Positions 35,501 to 45,764 of a DNA stretch of 64,000 nucleotides are shown piece after piece (the first letter of the stretch is position 1; the number at the start of each line of letters is the position of its first letter). The stretch is from Pristionchus mayeri. Taxonomy: Eukaryota > Nematoda > Chromadorea > Rhabditida > Neodiplogasteridae. The notes beneath the pieces are model-generated. The model did not search any database and had not been told where the DNA came from. It saw nothing but the letters and a program-made list of their open reading frames with translations. The stretch covers positions 44,262,020 to 44,326,019 of the forward strand of contig BTRK01000006.1 of assembly GCA_036245805.1 (NCBI GenBank), given 5' to 3'. Made by a program: the position numbers and the translations under genes.

Positions 35501-38500
35501 GCCGCTATCCAATATATATTTTATTGGAGTCTTGGTTGACTTGAGATCGGAAAGTGTCGGAATGGCGGAAGAGAAGATGAAAGGGGTGGAGGGAGGGGAA
35601 AGAGAGCTAAAGATTTCTAATTTCAATAGCAAGTGTATGTAGTAGATTAGGGGAATTTAACAAATGGAGCTTAACTGTGTCGACAGATAAAAGGGGGTCA
35701 CATATCAGGTGTAATTTATTGAGAAGTCGGGATGTTCTGTGGGCGAAAGAGGCTCTTAAATTTTCCTTTCGGAAGGAGGGAATATGAAGAACAAATGCAC
35801 TATGGCGTCTACTAATTGCCCTATACGTGTAGAAATTACTAATAGGTAATTCAACAAGATTTGCGAAAATTTTGAGAGCTAAAATAATATCTATGACAAT
35901 GCGGCGAGAATAAAGAGAATGTAGCGAGTAAAAGGCTAGTCTATCAGAATAGGAAGGAATAGATGTACGTGAATCTACTCGAGAACAGCGATAGAACAAA
36001 AGTCTACTGAACAGATGCTGTACTTTCTCTAGTTTGCGGATTCTACCGGATGATGATGGAGACCAAACTGGGGAAGCATATTCTTATACTGGGAGAATAA
36101 ACGACTTGAAAGCAGTTATGTAAGGGGCAGTAATAGTACAAGCTATGCTACGAAAGAGGAGATAGACCAATGATGAGGCCTTATGACAAACAATTTGAAT
36201 ATGAGAGTCAAAATTCAAAAGAGGATCGATATGAACACCTAGATCGCGGATAGATTGAGAGGCTATAAGGTTGCAGGAAGATAGTGAGTAAGTGGTGCGG
36301 GGATTATTTTTGCCTAGATGTAGTATGTTGCATTTCTTTTCTGCAACTTCTAACTGCCATATTATGCAGTAGTCTATGAAGCTAATAATACCAGATTGGA
36401 GTTGGGAGAGGGAATCAGAAGAAGAGAGGGGGTCGAAAGTAGTGAAGAGTTTGATATCATCAGCAAAGAGCCGACAAGTGAGTTTAGGATAAGGAGAGAA
36501 AACTAGAGGGAGATCGAAAGTATAGAGCAAAAAGAGGAGAGGACCGAGAACAGTGCCCTGTGGCACCCCTGAGATGACTCGTCTCTCAGAAGAGAGTGAG
36601 CTTCCAATACGCACTCTGAAGACTCTATCGGAGAGATAGCCTGTAATCCACTTTAGCAAACATCCACGAATTCCTATCAGTTGCAATTTGTAAAGTAACT
36701 TGGGATGGGAGACCTTATCAAAAGCCTTAGCAAGATCAATGTATGCTACATCAATACAATAGTCACGATCAATGGAGTCACGCCAATTCTGAGTACAGTC
36801 CAATAACTGGGTAACGGTAGAACGCTTACTGAGGAAACCATGCTGTTCAGGAGGGATAATTTTATGGATGTTACACCAGCGAATAATTTTCGGCTTCAGA
36901 ATCCGTTCCATAATTTTGGAAGGAATGGGAGTGAGACAAATTGGGCGATAGTCAGAGACCGAAGAAGGGGAGGAGGTTTTAGGTATTGGGACTACTATGG
37001 ATGATTTCCATAGGGAAGGGATATCACCGAGCATAATACTAAAATTGAAGATATGTGCGAGTGGAGTGGCCAAGGATCGAAAACAATGCTTGAAAATAAT
37101 AGACGGGATGGAATCAGAGGGGAGAGTGCACGAAGAGGATACTTTTCTCAAAATAGAGGAAACGTCATGAGGAAGAACGAGCGATAAAGGAATGGATTGG
37201 GTCACGACAGGAGGGCGAGAAGGAAGAGAACCATTGTCACGGGTGTAAACAGTGGTAAAATAATCAGCAAGTATTTCAGCCTTAAGCGAGTTAGTAGTCG
37301 CAACGGTACCGTCTAGTGCAATGATTGAGGGAGTAGAAAGGCCTTTAGATTTGAAACGAGTGGAAACATAGCGGTAGAAGGAGCGGCTATGATTGCTGGC
37401 AAGCAATCGGTTCTCATAGCCACGAACATATTTGCGAATTTCCGAATCTAACTTTTGTGAAACAAGAGTAAACTGAGAATGAACCGGGCGGAGGTGGATC
37501 TTACTGAAGAGTGCACGTTTGTGAGCAAGGAGAGACTTGATATGAGGAGGGTAATGGTCAGGGGTGAGGGAGATCTTCTTAAGAGGAACAAAGAGAGGAA
37601 AGAGTTCAGTTACAAGGGCGACGAAGCGGTTATATAGATCAGAAATATCAATGAAATCAGAGAGCAATACCTCCCAGTTCAACCCGTGTAGTGCATTATC
37701 GAGGCCGGGAAAATCGGATTTACGGAAATCAAAAGATTGCACTATAATAGGCTGCTCAACGGAAAATTGGAAATCAAAGATAATAGTGGAGTGATCGGAT
37801 AATTTAAAAGGAGCGGATAGATAGCAATTTGTTACTGCGCCAGGAGGAGAAAGGATGATATCAAGGAAATGATTATTGAGGGAGGGTAGAGGAACCATCT
37901 GGGTGAGATCTAGATCAATTGAGAGGTCGAATAAGCACGATGCCTGTGATAAAAGCACTCCAGGAGAGGACCAATCAATATGCAAATTTAGATCACCCAG
38001 CACAACCACTTGATGCTGTACGGAAACGAGAGAAGATATGAGATCGAAAAGTTGGGTGTTTTGAGCAGTGGTTGTGCAGGGAGGACGATAAATGAGAATG
38101 AAACGAGTGGGGACGAGGGTTGTGGGTGAATGCAAATCAATAGCCATAATGTCACTAGAGACGGAGGAAGGGATACTAGCTCTAGAACAAGGAATATGAT
38201 CACGGATGAGGAGACAGACTCCGCCCCCACGGCGAGGGCGATCAGAACGGAAGAGACGATATGGGAAAGATAGGATTATCTCAGAGTCTACTATCTTAGA
38301 AGAGAGCCACGTTTCAGTAACGAAGAGCAAGTCGGGCTTATCAATCGAGAGAATAGCGTGAAGATCGGGGAGCTTATTGCAAAGTGAACGCGAATTGAAT
38401 AGAGCACATTTCAATGGATGTGGGTGGAATGGAGGGGGAGGGGATGGAATATTGAGAGGGACGAGGGCGGGGAGAGAGGGAGAGGGAGGATGCGAGGGTG

Positions 38501-41500
38501 TGTATAGGATGGAGAGGAGAGGGACGGGGCGAGGGAGAAAAGGAGACAGAGGAGGGGTCACAGTGTCAATCGATAGGAAGTCAAAGGAAGGGGGCGCACA
38601 AAGGTCAGAATCCAGAGGTAGTGTACGACAAATTAGTTTCCCAGAGGGGGAAGGTGGGAGCGGACACGAAAACGAATGTCATCCTTGTGCCAAAGCTGGT
38701 CGCGATAGAACACGAAGGGACAGTTCGAGTCACTTGCCCGCATCACCTTGAGAGAATCTCTCAAGTACTTTCCTCTCTCTCTCTCTCCTCCCTGGTCTGC
38801 GACTTGCGAATATAAATACCCCTGTACTCCTCGTTATTGCGGAGCACTGAGGTGTTTTTGAGTGCAGTGAGGAGGTGAGATCGAGAAGGAAGGACAACCT
38901 TGAGGAGACGAGGCTTCTCTCCCGCCTTACCCATTCGGAACACCATCTGCGGCGTCGTTTCCACCTCGAATACAGCCAGCAGAAGTCCCACCGACTTGCT
39001 GTCGCTGGCCAATTTCTCGTCGAGAGACAGAGAGGGATCGGCTTCGGGAAAACCCGAAATCACGAGGGAGCGCGCACGCAAATGGGCTTCGACGGGATCG
39101 GCAGGAGAGAAAGGAGCAGAGGGAGAAGGAGATGAGGATGAGGTGGGAGGGAGAGAGGAAGAGAGTTGGGGGAACAGAAGGGGAATGGGCGGATTATGAG
39201 GATGGGTAGAGGGAGAGGAAGGGGGGATGGCAGAGGGACCGACACCGTTCTGTCCAGCGACATGCTCAAGCGCTTTCGCCATGTTATGGAGCAGTACGGT
39301 GATGGCTTTCCACTTGGCCGCGTCAACACCAGAGGGAGCATCCTCCATAGCCAAAGCGAGAGCAGACACGCACATATTTTGGAACGTGCCGCCCTGCTTC
39401 TTAGCTGCGAGTGCTCCTGAGGCGAGGACATGGTAGCGCCTCGTTTGGTCCCCAGAATTACCAAGGGAGAGAACAAGGATCAACAATAGGATAAAAGGAA
39501 GGAATAAAAAAAGCGAGAATACGGTCTAGAGAGAGAGGGAGCTAGTCACACTCCCCGACGAGAGAAAGGAAGGAAGTGTGTGAAAGGAAGGGAGTGTGGA
39601 AGGGAAAATATGACCGGAAAAGTGGTTTTTCGACCTACACTTTTTTGTTTCGAATTTTCTGGCATTCTAATATCGAAATTCGTTTTCTACGAGTGAAAAT
39701 ATTAGGTTGTAACATAAGTTTTGTCGCATTTCGGAGGTTCACAATATTTCCATGAAGGATACTTCTCAAACATTATCAATGCCTGACCTCCTAGTATATG
39801 TTTGGGGTGTTCATGCACATTCAAACCATAGGGTAGAGCTGAACTGCGCACGCTGGCTATGCGAAAAATATTAATATGAACTGATTTAAATTTGGTGCAG
39901 ATTTTTTTAATTCGTTTGATCAGGTGCTAGTTCGCAGAGATGAATAATGAACCAAACTTCTACAGCATGGTGATATACCCCGTCAATGCTCTTTCAAAAT
40001 ATACGCCAGATATGGTGCTATGTTGAGCGGAATCAAAGATATACTTCACTGAGTGTAAGGTTAGCCGCTGATTCGTAGCCAACTTGACCAACTCTTCTGA
40101 ATCCAGAATTGCAACAACAGTGACTAACATAAGTGCGTTCCAATTACCACTCATGGAGGTATAATTTATCATTAAACAAGTGAGAGAAAGAACACTCCAC
40201 TTGTGGGAAATTTGAATTTTTATTAATTCAATTCGCGCACAATTTTACCAAAATATGCAAGTTTAGGTGTTTCGAATTAAAGATTGTCATTCAAAAGCTA
40301 TTTATTTCCAAACTAATCCCAAGTAGATACTAGTAAGGGAAGGGTTTATGGTTAGGATGGACACAACAAATCAGATATTGAACATGTTTGCGAGGTAGGA
40401 ATATGAACAAAGTGCCGATTTCATTAGTTTAATTTACATACCATCGTTCTGAATGGGGCCACTTATCTCAACAGAACCCAATCTACACCAAACTTTGTCT
40501 GCATACTGACCACTTTGGGTGAACTATATTCCACCACTATTTGGATCTGGATATCTATTGAGAAGAAAATTCGGCTTGCGAAAGTTTTCGCGACCGTCAC
40601 CAACCATCCACATTATACAAACTCGTCTACATTTCTAGAACGATTTTCGTTTGTCATTATCCGTGAGTGGTTCAAAATTATGCACATATGTAGTACTTTA
40701 CGCAAATCACACAAAATCGGCATAATTTATCCTTTTCAAGAAGAGCTGATGCGTGAAAATGATTTGTAATCCTTATCTCAGTACAACTTTGTCTGACTAA
40801 TGTGCCTCCTCAACTGCCTTGACAGGACTGAAGTAAAGCGCGTAAGAAAGAGTACGAAGGCCCTCACTGATGATGAATAACGAAATTGAGATTAAATTAA
40901 TTCGAAGAATTTCTGAGGTTAAAATGCATAAGAGATTGGACGCGACAAAACTTATGTTACAACCTGATACGTCAGAATATCTACTTTCCATATAATTCTG
41001 ACATATCGACTTTTTCGACCCCAAAAACTGGGGTACCCGAAACTTTTTCAAAATCGACCCCCAGCATTAGTTATTGCGGCCGTCAATCAGCACTCCGGGC
41101 CTACACTTCGGAAAAAAGTTTGGGGATTATCGAATTTTTCGCCATCCGTGGACCTGTTCCGTTCTCTGGTGGAGGGTCTCTTAAAATCACAAAAAAAGGA
41201 AATTAGCTGACATTGAATTGTGCATGGAAACTCTCTTGGCTTTCGTTGGTTCTCGGCTTTCCTGCGACTATCCATTCGTAGATAGACCACTCAGTAGGGA
41301 GAAATCTGAAGGCACATATTTGTTGTGATAATTAGTTATTAATTAATTTTAAAAGTACCTGGGAGGAGAATTCTGATTTCCGACGTACGTCTCTCGCACG
41401 AATTCAATCAACGCTGCAATGTTGGAAAGTTCAGCTTTATTTTGAGTACTTTTGCTCATTCTGGATTACCGTAATCCAGCATACGGTATCACAAGGTTCT

Positions 41501-43369
41501 CGTTGTGAAAAGCAAATCTGACTAACTCTGGCAAGGTTCGGGCGCATCTTGTTCGATCTCGAGTAGCGCGCGTTCTATGCTAGCCGGGTCGAGATAGGGC
41601 AAAACTCGAAGACGATGGTAGCACTCACTGGAAACGGTGTGTTTTTCATTTAAAAGTGAGATTTGTTACATTAAATTTTCAACGACTTACGTGTTCTTCC
41701 CGTTCAGAAACCTTTCTTCGAACGATCGCACCTTCTTCAGTAGAGACTGATTGTGGTGAAACAGGCATAACCTAATTTTGAGCTCGGGAAAGAAGCGATT
41801 GAATGCCTGTCGACTTGCTTCCTCGAAATCTGAAATGACAAAGTTTCCGGCTACTTTTGCCTAATTTTTTTTAGGCCCATGCCACCTCTGTAGCACATCT
41901 GGGAGCTGAGATACGGCCAAGCCGGATGCGCAACCGGAAAATAGCTAAATCCCGGCTATCGGACAAATAACCTATATTATTTTGAAAAGTTGTCGCTATG
42001 GTATTCTCCCGCCATTTCCACTGAGTGGTGTTCCCTTGCTATTCAGCTATGACTAGAATTCTGTCACAGACAACTAAAAATTAGCAAAACCAACCGGCGT
42101 GAGCTTCGATGGGCGTCCAGGTCGCAAGGAGAGGATGTTTAACAATCTCAGCAAGTACTCTCTCATAGTCCTCGTGTGTCCGGGTGTCCGGACCATCTCT
42201 GAATAATGCAGCTACAGCGAGATGAAACCGATCTCCAACCTGAAGCGAGCATATCATGATAGCGACAGAATATTGTAAAAATGGCATTTAAGTCAGCGTC
42301 CACGATATCTCCATAAAACAAAGTTTCGGCTGATCTACATTTTTGGCTCGTGCCGATTCTAAAGCTATCGGCCTCATAAAATCATGGCAAAACTTACCTC
42401 GCAATGAATTGTGAACATGGATCCGTACGGCTCTGGAGCGGAGGCAAAACTGCTATCAAACGTAATTCTTTCCGATTGCGACAACATTTGTAATTGGGCA
42501 TCCGAAGCAAAGATGACCATCCTCTTAGCGTCCTCAGATCCACTGTCGAAGTACAGAAATTGTTCGCCACCTATGAAATGTAATAACTTAAACTAGTACA
42601 GAAGAGTAATTGCGTTATTCAAATGTAATCAAAAGATTCTGATGGTACAAGACTGGTCACAGGTAAACAACGTATCGACAATAAATGTTGCGATACCTTC
42701 CGTCTCCGCGAATTTTCCTTGAATAGAGTATGGAGTCGTATCGGCTACGCAAGAATCGGCATCCTTCGGTCGGGCCCGGCGAAAGACCGATCGGAGTTTG
42801 TCATCACTGCCTTAAATTATCAACTTGTAACGCACATCGCAGACATCTAAAGCGATTCGTCCCGATTACAAAAAATGTGCAATGATGCATTGGAAAGATG
42901 CAAATTCGCACCGAGTAGATCACGATCCTGATCTGTCAGACCAGCTCTGGCCTGAGTGAATGCAGATTTAGGTTGCGACCCATTCCTTGCGAGCTCCCGA
43001 AGTTCATGTCGGCGCTGCTGGATCTGAATTTGCGACTTCGAAACTTATCACAAGCAAAGTGAAAGTTGTCCTGGTAATCATAGTAATTAATAGACATTTG
43101 AACAAAATTGCTCGTTGAGAGAGACCAGAATTGAGAGTCAAACTTTTCAGAATGCCGAGGCTTACTAGTACTGAATCCGGATCGGGCTCATGAGTGTGTT
43201 CTCCTTTCGTCGAGAGTTCCCCGTTCGGGCGCAAGTGACCGTACACAGTGCAGTTCTTCCTCTTTCGTTCCGAGCAGTAGACAAAGCGGGAGCCGTCGGG
43301 GCAGACCTTCTTTGCGTGATATGTGTACCCATGGAGAGCGATGGGCGCATTGACATGGCCTCGACCCAT
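32532..43369 (-). CDS. FLYWCH zinc finger plus Mutator-like (MULE) transposase domain protein
   Basis: Ten exons join in phase to 457 residues: 43166-43369, 42912-43023, 42697-42810, 42398-42570, 42095-42239, 41691-41829, 41527-41627, 41359-41413, 41212-41305, 32532-32768. Residues about 8-62 resemble a FLYWCH finger (HGYTYHAKKVCPDG, YCSERKRKNC, GEHTHEP). Residues about 120-350 follow the MULE transposase domain: GEQFLYFDSG, ITFDSSFASAP with the first Asp, ADFEEASRQAFNRFFPE with the second Asp, CLFHHNQSL, FLPTEWSIYEW and TNESQESFHAQFN with the expected Glu. The DDE residues are thus all present. The ATG follows a TTTTCAG acceptor directly, as in a spliced-leader start. Many introns and the absence of visible TIRs around it suggest a domesticated gene, but a multi-exon transposon is not excluded. 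The last intron spans 8,443 bp because of nested transposons. Confidence 0.8.
34001..35242 (+). mobile_element. mariner transposon, copy 2, complete
   Basis: Bounded by TA (33999-34000 and 35243-35244) and perfect TIRs of about 27 bp starting TTGGGGTGTCCGGAAAGTTC. It has the same length (1,242 bp) as copy 1, and I found only two differing bases, one in the 5' leader (near 34038) and one in the right TIR. It is inserted into the right arm of the TTAA element. Confidence 0.97.
34150..35178 (+). CDS. mariner transposase, DD34D, copy 2
   Basis: The 342-residue frame is identical in translation to copy 1 at 28857-29885. It has the same helix-turn-helix region, the VIPHDLSPEQ linker and Asp residues in ATDEKW, MDNARPH and SPCDYH with 34-residue spacing. 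Both TIRs of this copy match each other, whereas copy 1 has a mismatch, so this copy is the better candidate for an autonomous element. It reads opposite to the surrounding FLYWCH/MULE gene. Confidence 0.97.
   Translation: MILVMDSYLYLRAVLLHYYRRGRSVKEAHSALAQSEGADAPSIPFCYKWLSRFKKGEFGLDDQHRSGRPPSLDQPLVLRTLKRKPMGSVRELKKDTGTPRSTVSDILHRSGKKPKLPQVIPHDLSPEQLKNRVQVCRELLLRRSNLRWVNSIIATDEKWITYDNPVRRLQWVDADEKPTPVPKKEEHGKKELLCFFFSVLGPIYWEILAPGTSINADLFSEQLQDVAIRVPPRLLNQGKILLLMDNARPHRAKMTQKKMDELKIERIPHPPYSPDLSPCDYHCFRSLSDFCKGKKFKNRDEVVRAFVNWAVSKKPAFWKRGIETLPNRWREVVRKKGAYIGH
35607..38561 (-). pseudogene. LINE ORF2: endonuclease and reverse transcriptase, with an in-frame stop
   Basis: The main frame encodes 825 residues from 38561 to a TAA at 36084-36086. 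An AP-type endonuclease comes first (ALFNSRSLCNKLPDL, LLFVTETWLS, VVLGDLNLHIDW, LSDHSTIIF). The reverse transcriptase follows, with YRPICLTPIPSKIMERI, HGFLSKRSTVTQLLD, DLAKAFDKVSH, ISGVPQGTVLGPLLFLL and the catalytic FADD box in CRLFADDIKLF. After the stop the same frame stays open to 35607 and still resembles the C-terminal part of CR1 proteins (EYASPVWSP.., a downstream region with KLEKVQ). The family usually carries this tail as one protein, so this copy appears disabled by a single nonsense codon after the polymerase core. The open remainder suggests a young inactivation. The upstream limit is the Met at 38561; the frame's real start may be earlier. Confidence 0.85.
38761..39486 (-). CDS. 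LINE ORF1 protein
   Basis: A 241-residue frame lies upstream of ORF2 on the same strand. The N-terminal third is helical with Ala-rich segments (CVSALALAMEDAPSG). The middle is a long Pro/Ser-rich linker, and the C-terminal third (ARSLVISGFPEADPSL.., FRMGKAGEKPRLLKVVLPS) resembles the RRM-like RNA-binding part of LINE ORF1 proteins. It ends in an Arg/Glu-rich tail, about 200 bp before ORF2. ORF1 proteins coat the element RNA; the assignment here rests on position and on the RRM-like pattern. An in-frame Met is present at the C-terminal side of the first 40 residues, so the start is uncertain. Confidence 0.7.
   Translation of the reverse strand: MLILVLSLGNSGDQTRRYHVLASGALAAKKQGGTFQNMCVSALALAMEDAPSGVDAAKWKAITVLLHNMAKALEHVAGQNGVGPSAIPPSSPSTHPHNPPIPLLFPQLSSSLPPTSSSSPSPSAPFSPADPVEAHLRARSLVISGFPEADPSLSLDEKLASDSKSVGLLLAVFEVETTPQMVFRMGKAGEKPRLLKVVLPSRSHLLTALKNTSVLRNNEEYRGIYIRKSQTREEREREEST
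39702..40967. mobile_element. mariner-like element with degenerate interior
   Basis: TA flanks both ends (39700-39701, 40968-40969), and the terminal repeats start TTAGGTTGTAACATAAG on the left and TCAGGTTGTAACATAAG (complement) on the right, matching over 26 bp with one difference. The TTAGGTTG start resembles the Hsmar1/cecropia group of mariners. The 1,266-bp length suits a full mariner, but I could not find a DDxD transposase on either strand; only short unrelated frames remain. It is either a decayed copy or a non-autonomous derivative with foreign filler. It is inserted in the right arm of the TTAA element. Confidence 0.85.
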
Positions 43370-45764
43370 TCTGAAAACGGCCACATGAGTACAATATAGA
43401 AAAAAACAGAACGAATTAGTTCATGGCAAGGGAAAATCGGAGTAATATGAAAAGCGCATGAACAAACTGTCGGCTTCAGCGGAAAAGCGAGAAAGGAGAG
43501 GCAATCAATAGGGCGGATGAGAACTAGCGCGTCATGCCGCCTTTGATATATCAAAGGCGGCGTGGAGAGAGAGATGCCAGGGCGCGAAAGACTTTCCCTC
43601 GACTCTCTAGCTCTACACACTCTCTAGTTACTCTCTAATGGCTAAAAAAGAGAGCGCAGGGGGCGAGAGAGACGAGAGAAGGCGCCTTAACATAGAGGCG
43701 GCATGACGCGATAGTTCTCATTCGATCGAATGCCGAATGACGCGCATTTCTCTCCACTTTGACGCGCGCATCTCTCCTCTTTCTCCATGACCTCTCTTCC
43801 TCTCTCTCTCCTTCTCTCTGTCTAGCAAATATGGCGTGGTAATAACTGAGGATAGGCTATTTTGAAGTTCAAATATAGAAAAGTAAGAATATTTCCAAAG
43901 ATAGAAAAATTAAAATGTCCACATAACATCCGTTCAAAGATTCGGAAAGTGCATTGTATTATATTGTGAACATGGATTATTGAGAGAGGGCAGACAATAC
44001 ATATAAAATCAGAGATCGGGGGAAATGTAAGACCGGGAAGAAAAGCGCGCGTATGGAAAGTCTGAAGTATTGGGCAAATGAGCGCTGAATTTGTTGCTTA
44101 TACAAAATTCAATTGATGATATTTCGCAGGACTTCTGTTTCAATTCATCTGAATGCGTCTTTTCGACCAGGACTGAAGAAAGAAACAGAAGATTTCGATA
44201 AGGGCAGGACGGATTGGCTCAAGGAAGGCTAAAGTTATGGCCGTTCAGTGGCCGTTACCTTGATTGCATACTCTTCGATAATGGACTAATATCTCATCAC
44301 TACGGATCGTCAAAGTCAATTTTAGATGTGATCTATTTTTTTTTCTAAGCTCAACAGCGAGATCGCGTGTTCGACATTCGGAAATTTAGTGAATGAGGTT
44401 GGAGCCATCGAAAATAGTTATAATATTCATTATTTTCTCATTTTTCTTCAATAGCATGAACATATTGTAACGTTGTATCTGTTGTACACTCGTTCGAGTT
44501 CAATTGAAACTAATATTGCTTGGAAGGTTCATTGTCAGCGGTGGGTCCAGGGAAGTTCTAATGCCTCATTTCGTAGGGTGCTCGCATATCGTGAAGCACA
44601 CTCATGCAAATTGCTCTATCAACGATACCCAGCTAGCCGGTACCTTCTACGACGGGCGAGTGACTGCAAGATGAACGAATGCCAATAATCGTCTGCGCTT
44701 CGACTATCCGCCCTTCTGATGATGTCAATGGGAACTATGAGTAGAGATAATTGAATGAATTCTTCCTATACCGCTTTCTTTCACTTAGTGCATCACAAGC
44801 AATTGAGATATCAGTATGAACGAAATATCCGCACTGTCAAATTTCAGTGTAGAAACAGAGGGTAGGATCGCATATGTGTAAAACACAATGAGAGACAAGC
44901 AATCTCGGAGTTGCAAAGAAAATATTCTGATGATCCCGGTGTCGACCCAGCTTACCTAATTCCTTCTCAGTAGTCCCATCGAAATAGAAGAATTACATCG
45001 AAGCTTTTTTTAAGGAACAAGTCAGCATAAGCAGCAATGCAGGGTAAGGACATAACTCGTTCCTCATCCGCATAGTAATCCTCCTATTGACACTCAGGCT
45101 GGTCTTCTCTTCCGTCTTTTCGAGAAGGAGCTTTTTCGCCATCTGCAGTGAAGCTGTTTCGTATTTCGTTATAAAAGCGACAATAAATCAGAAATTGCAA
45201 ATAAGCATAATTCTGTATTTTCGATAAGACGTCGGTTTAAATAAATATTCGATCACACTTGCACCTTCCACAATAGAGTTCAAGTTGAAAATGCAAAAAC
45301 CTCATCGATTTAAAAGAAAAATTTACTGATCGATCCCCCACTTCATTATAATACCAGCCTTGTCATCGCTTGCCTTATCGGCCTTCGCTGTCTTTGCCTC
45401 TCTTTCTTTCTCCGATAATCAATCTTTGCCTCTCCCGGAGTCATCTCTGGTTCCTCTCTCTATCTTTTATCGCTTATTCTGCTCATCTCGGGCTCACCTT
45501 CTCTCATTCCATTCACCAATTTCCAGGCCATTCACTGCCAGGCGACGTCGAGAGAAAAATGACGCACGCAGATGACGGTCAGTCGAGTTTTCCGAGTTTT
45601 ACGGGTTGTTTATCAGGAAGGAAATGTAGTACACACGTGATGGCCCGATTTCCTCAGATTTCGATACATTTCCATTAGAATTTTCAGCTATGTAATATGC
45701 TAGACGACAAGACATTTTTCTACATCCTTCCGTTTGATCCGGCAACATTTCCTTCGCAGATATC
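43370..45764. other. divergent intergenic region between the FLYWCH/MULE and His-rich genes
   Basis: The two flanking genes point away from each other, so this 2.4-kb stretch should hold both promoters. It contains the MITE at 43501-43733 and a C/T-rich tract at 43740-43830. A TTTCCTTCGCAG acceptor lies just 5 bases before the His-rich ATG at 45765. Other open frames are short and unsupported. Confidence 0.5.
43501..43733. mobile_element. longer MITE of the GGATGAGAAC family
   Basis: The left part (GGATGAGAACTAGCGCGTCA at 43514) is the complement of the right part around 43697-43724 (TGACGCGATAGTTCTCAT), and both include the CCGCC/GGCGG pair seen in the copy at 2718-2807. A second, internal palindrome (CCGCCTTTGATATATCAAAGG) follows the left arm. 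The unit ends near GAATGCC at 43733. A target duplication is not clear, and the left edge is diverged, so limits are approximate. Confidence 0.65.

Larger units (their letters stand above)
35287..39604 (-). mobile_element. CR1-like non-LTR retrotransposon (LINE), near full length
   Basis: On the minus strand the element has a short 5' leader (39604-39487), ORF1 (39486-38761), ORF2 and a 3' region ending in short AATA-type repeats next to 35287. AAAAT at 35282-35286 and at 39605-39609 forms a 5-bp target duplication. The host arm of the TTAA element reads through when the insertion is removed, which fixes both ends. The clade call (CR1/jockey side) rests on an AP-endonuclease plus RT architecture without an RNase H domain or LTRs. 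Confidence 0.88.
32819..41180. mobile_element. TTAA-flanked element with ~510-bp inverted arms, host of three nested insertions
   Basis: TTAA occurs at 32815-32818 and 41181-41184, directly next to termini GAGACCCTCCAC and its complement. The left arm runs to about 33325. The right arm is its complement but is broken into pieces: about 33830-34000, 35243-35286, 39605-39701 and 40968-41180. Subtracting the three insertions leaves 1,527 bp, that is two arms of about 510 bp and a spacer of about 500 bp without a convincing ORF. A TTAA target is used by piggyBac-type elements, but the superfamily is unproven. It sits in the last intron of the FLYWCH/MULE gene. Confidence 0.85.
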
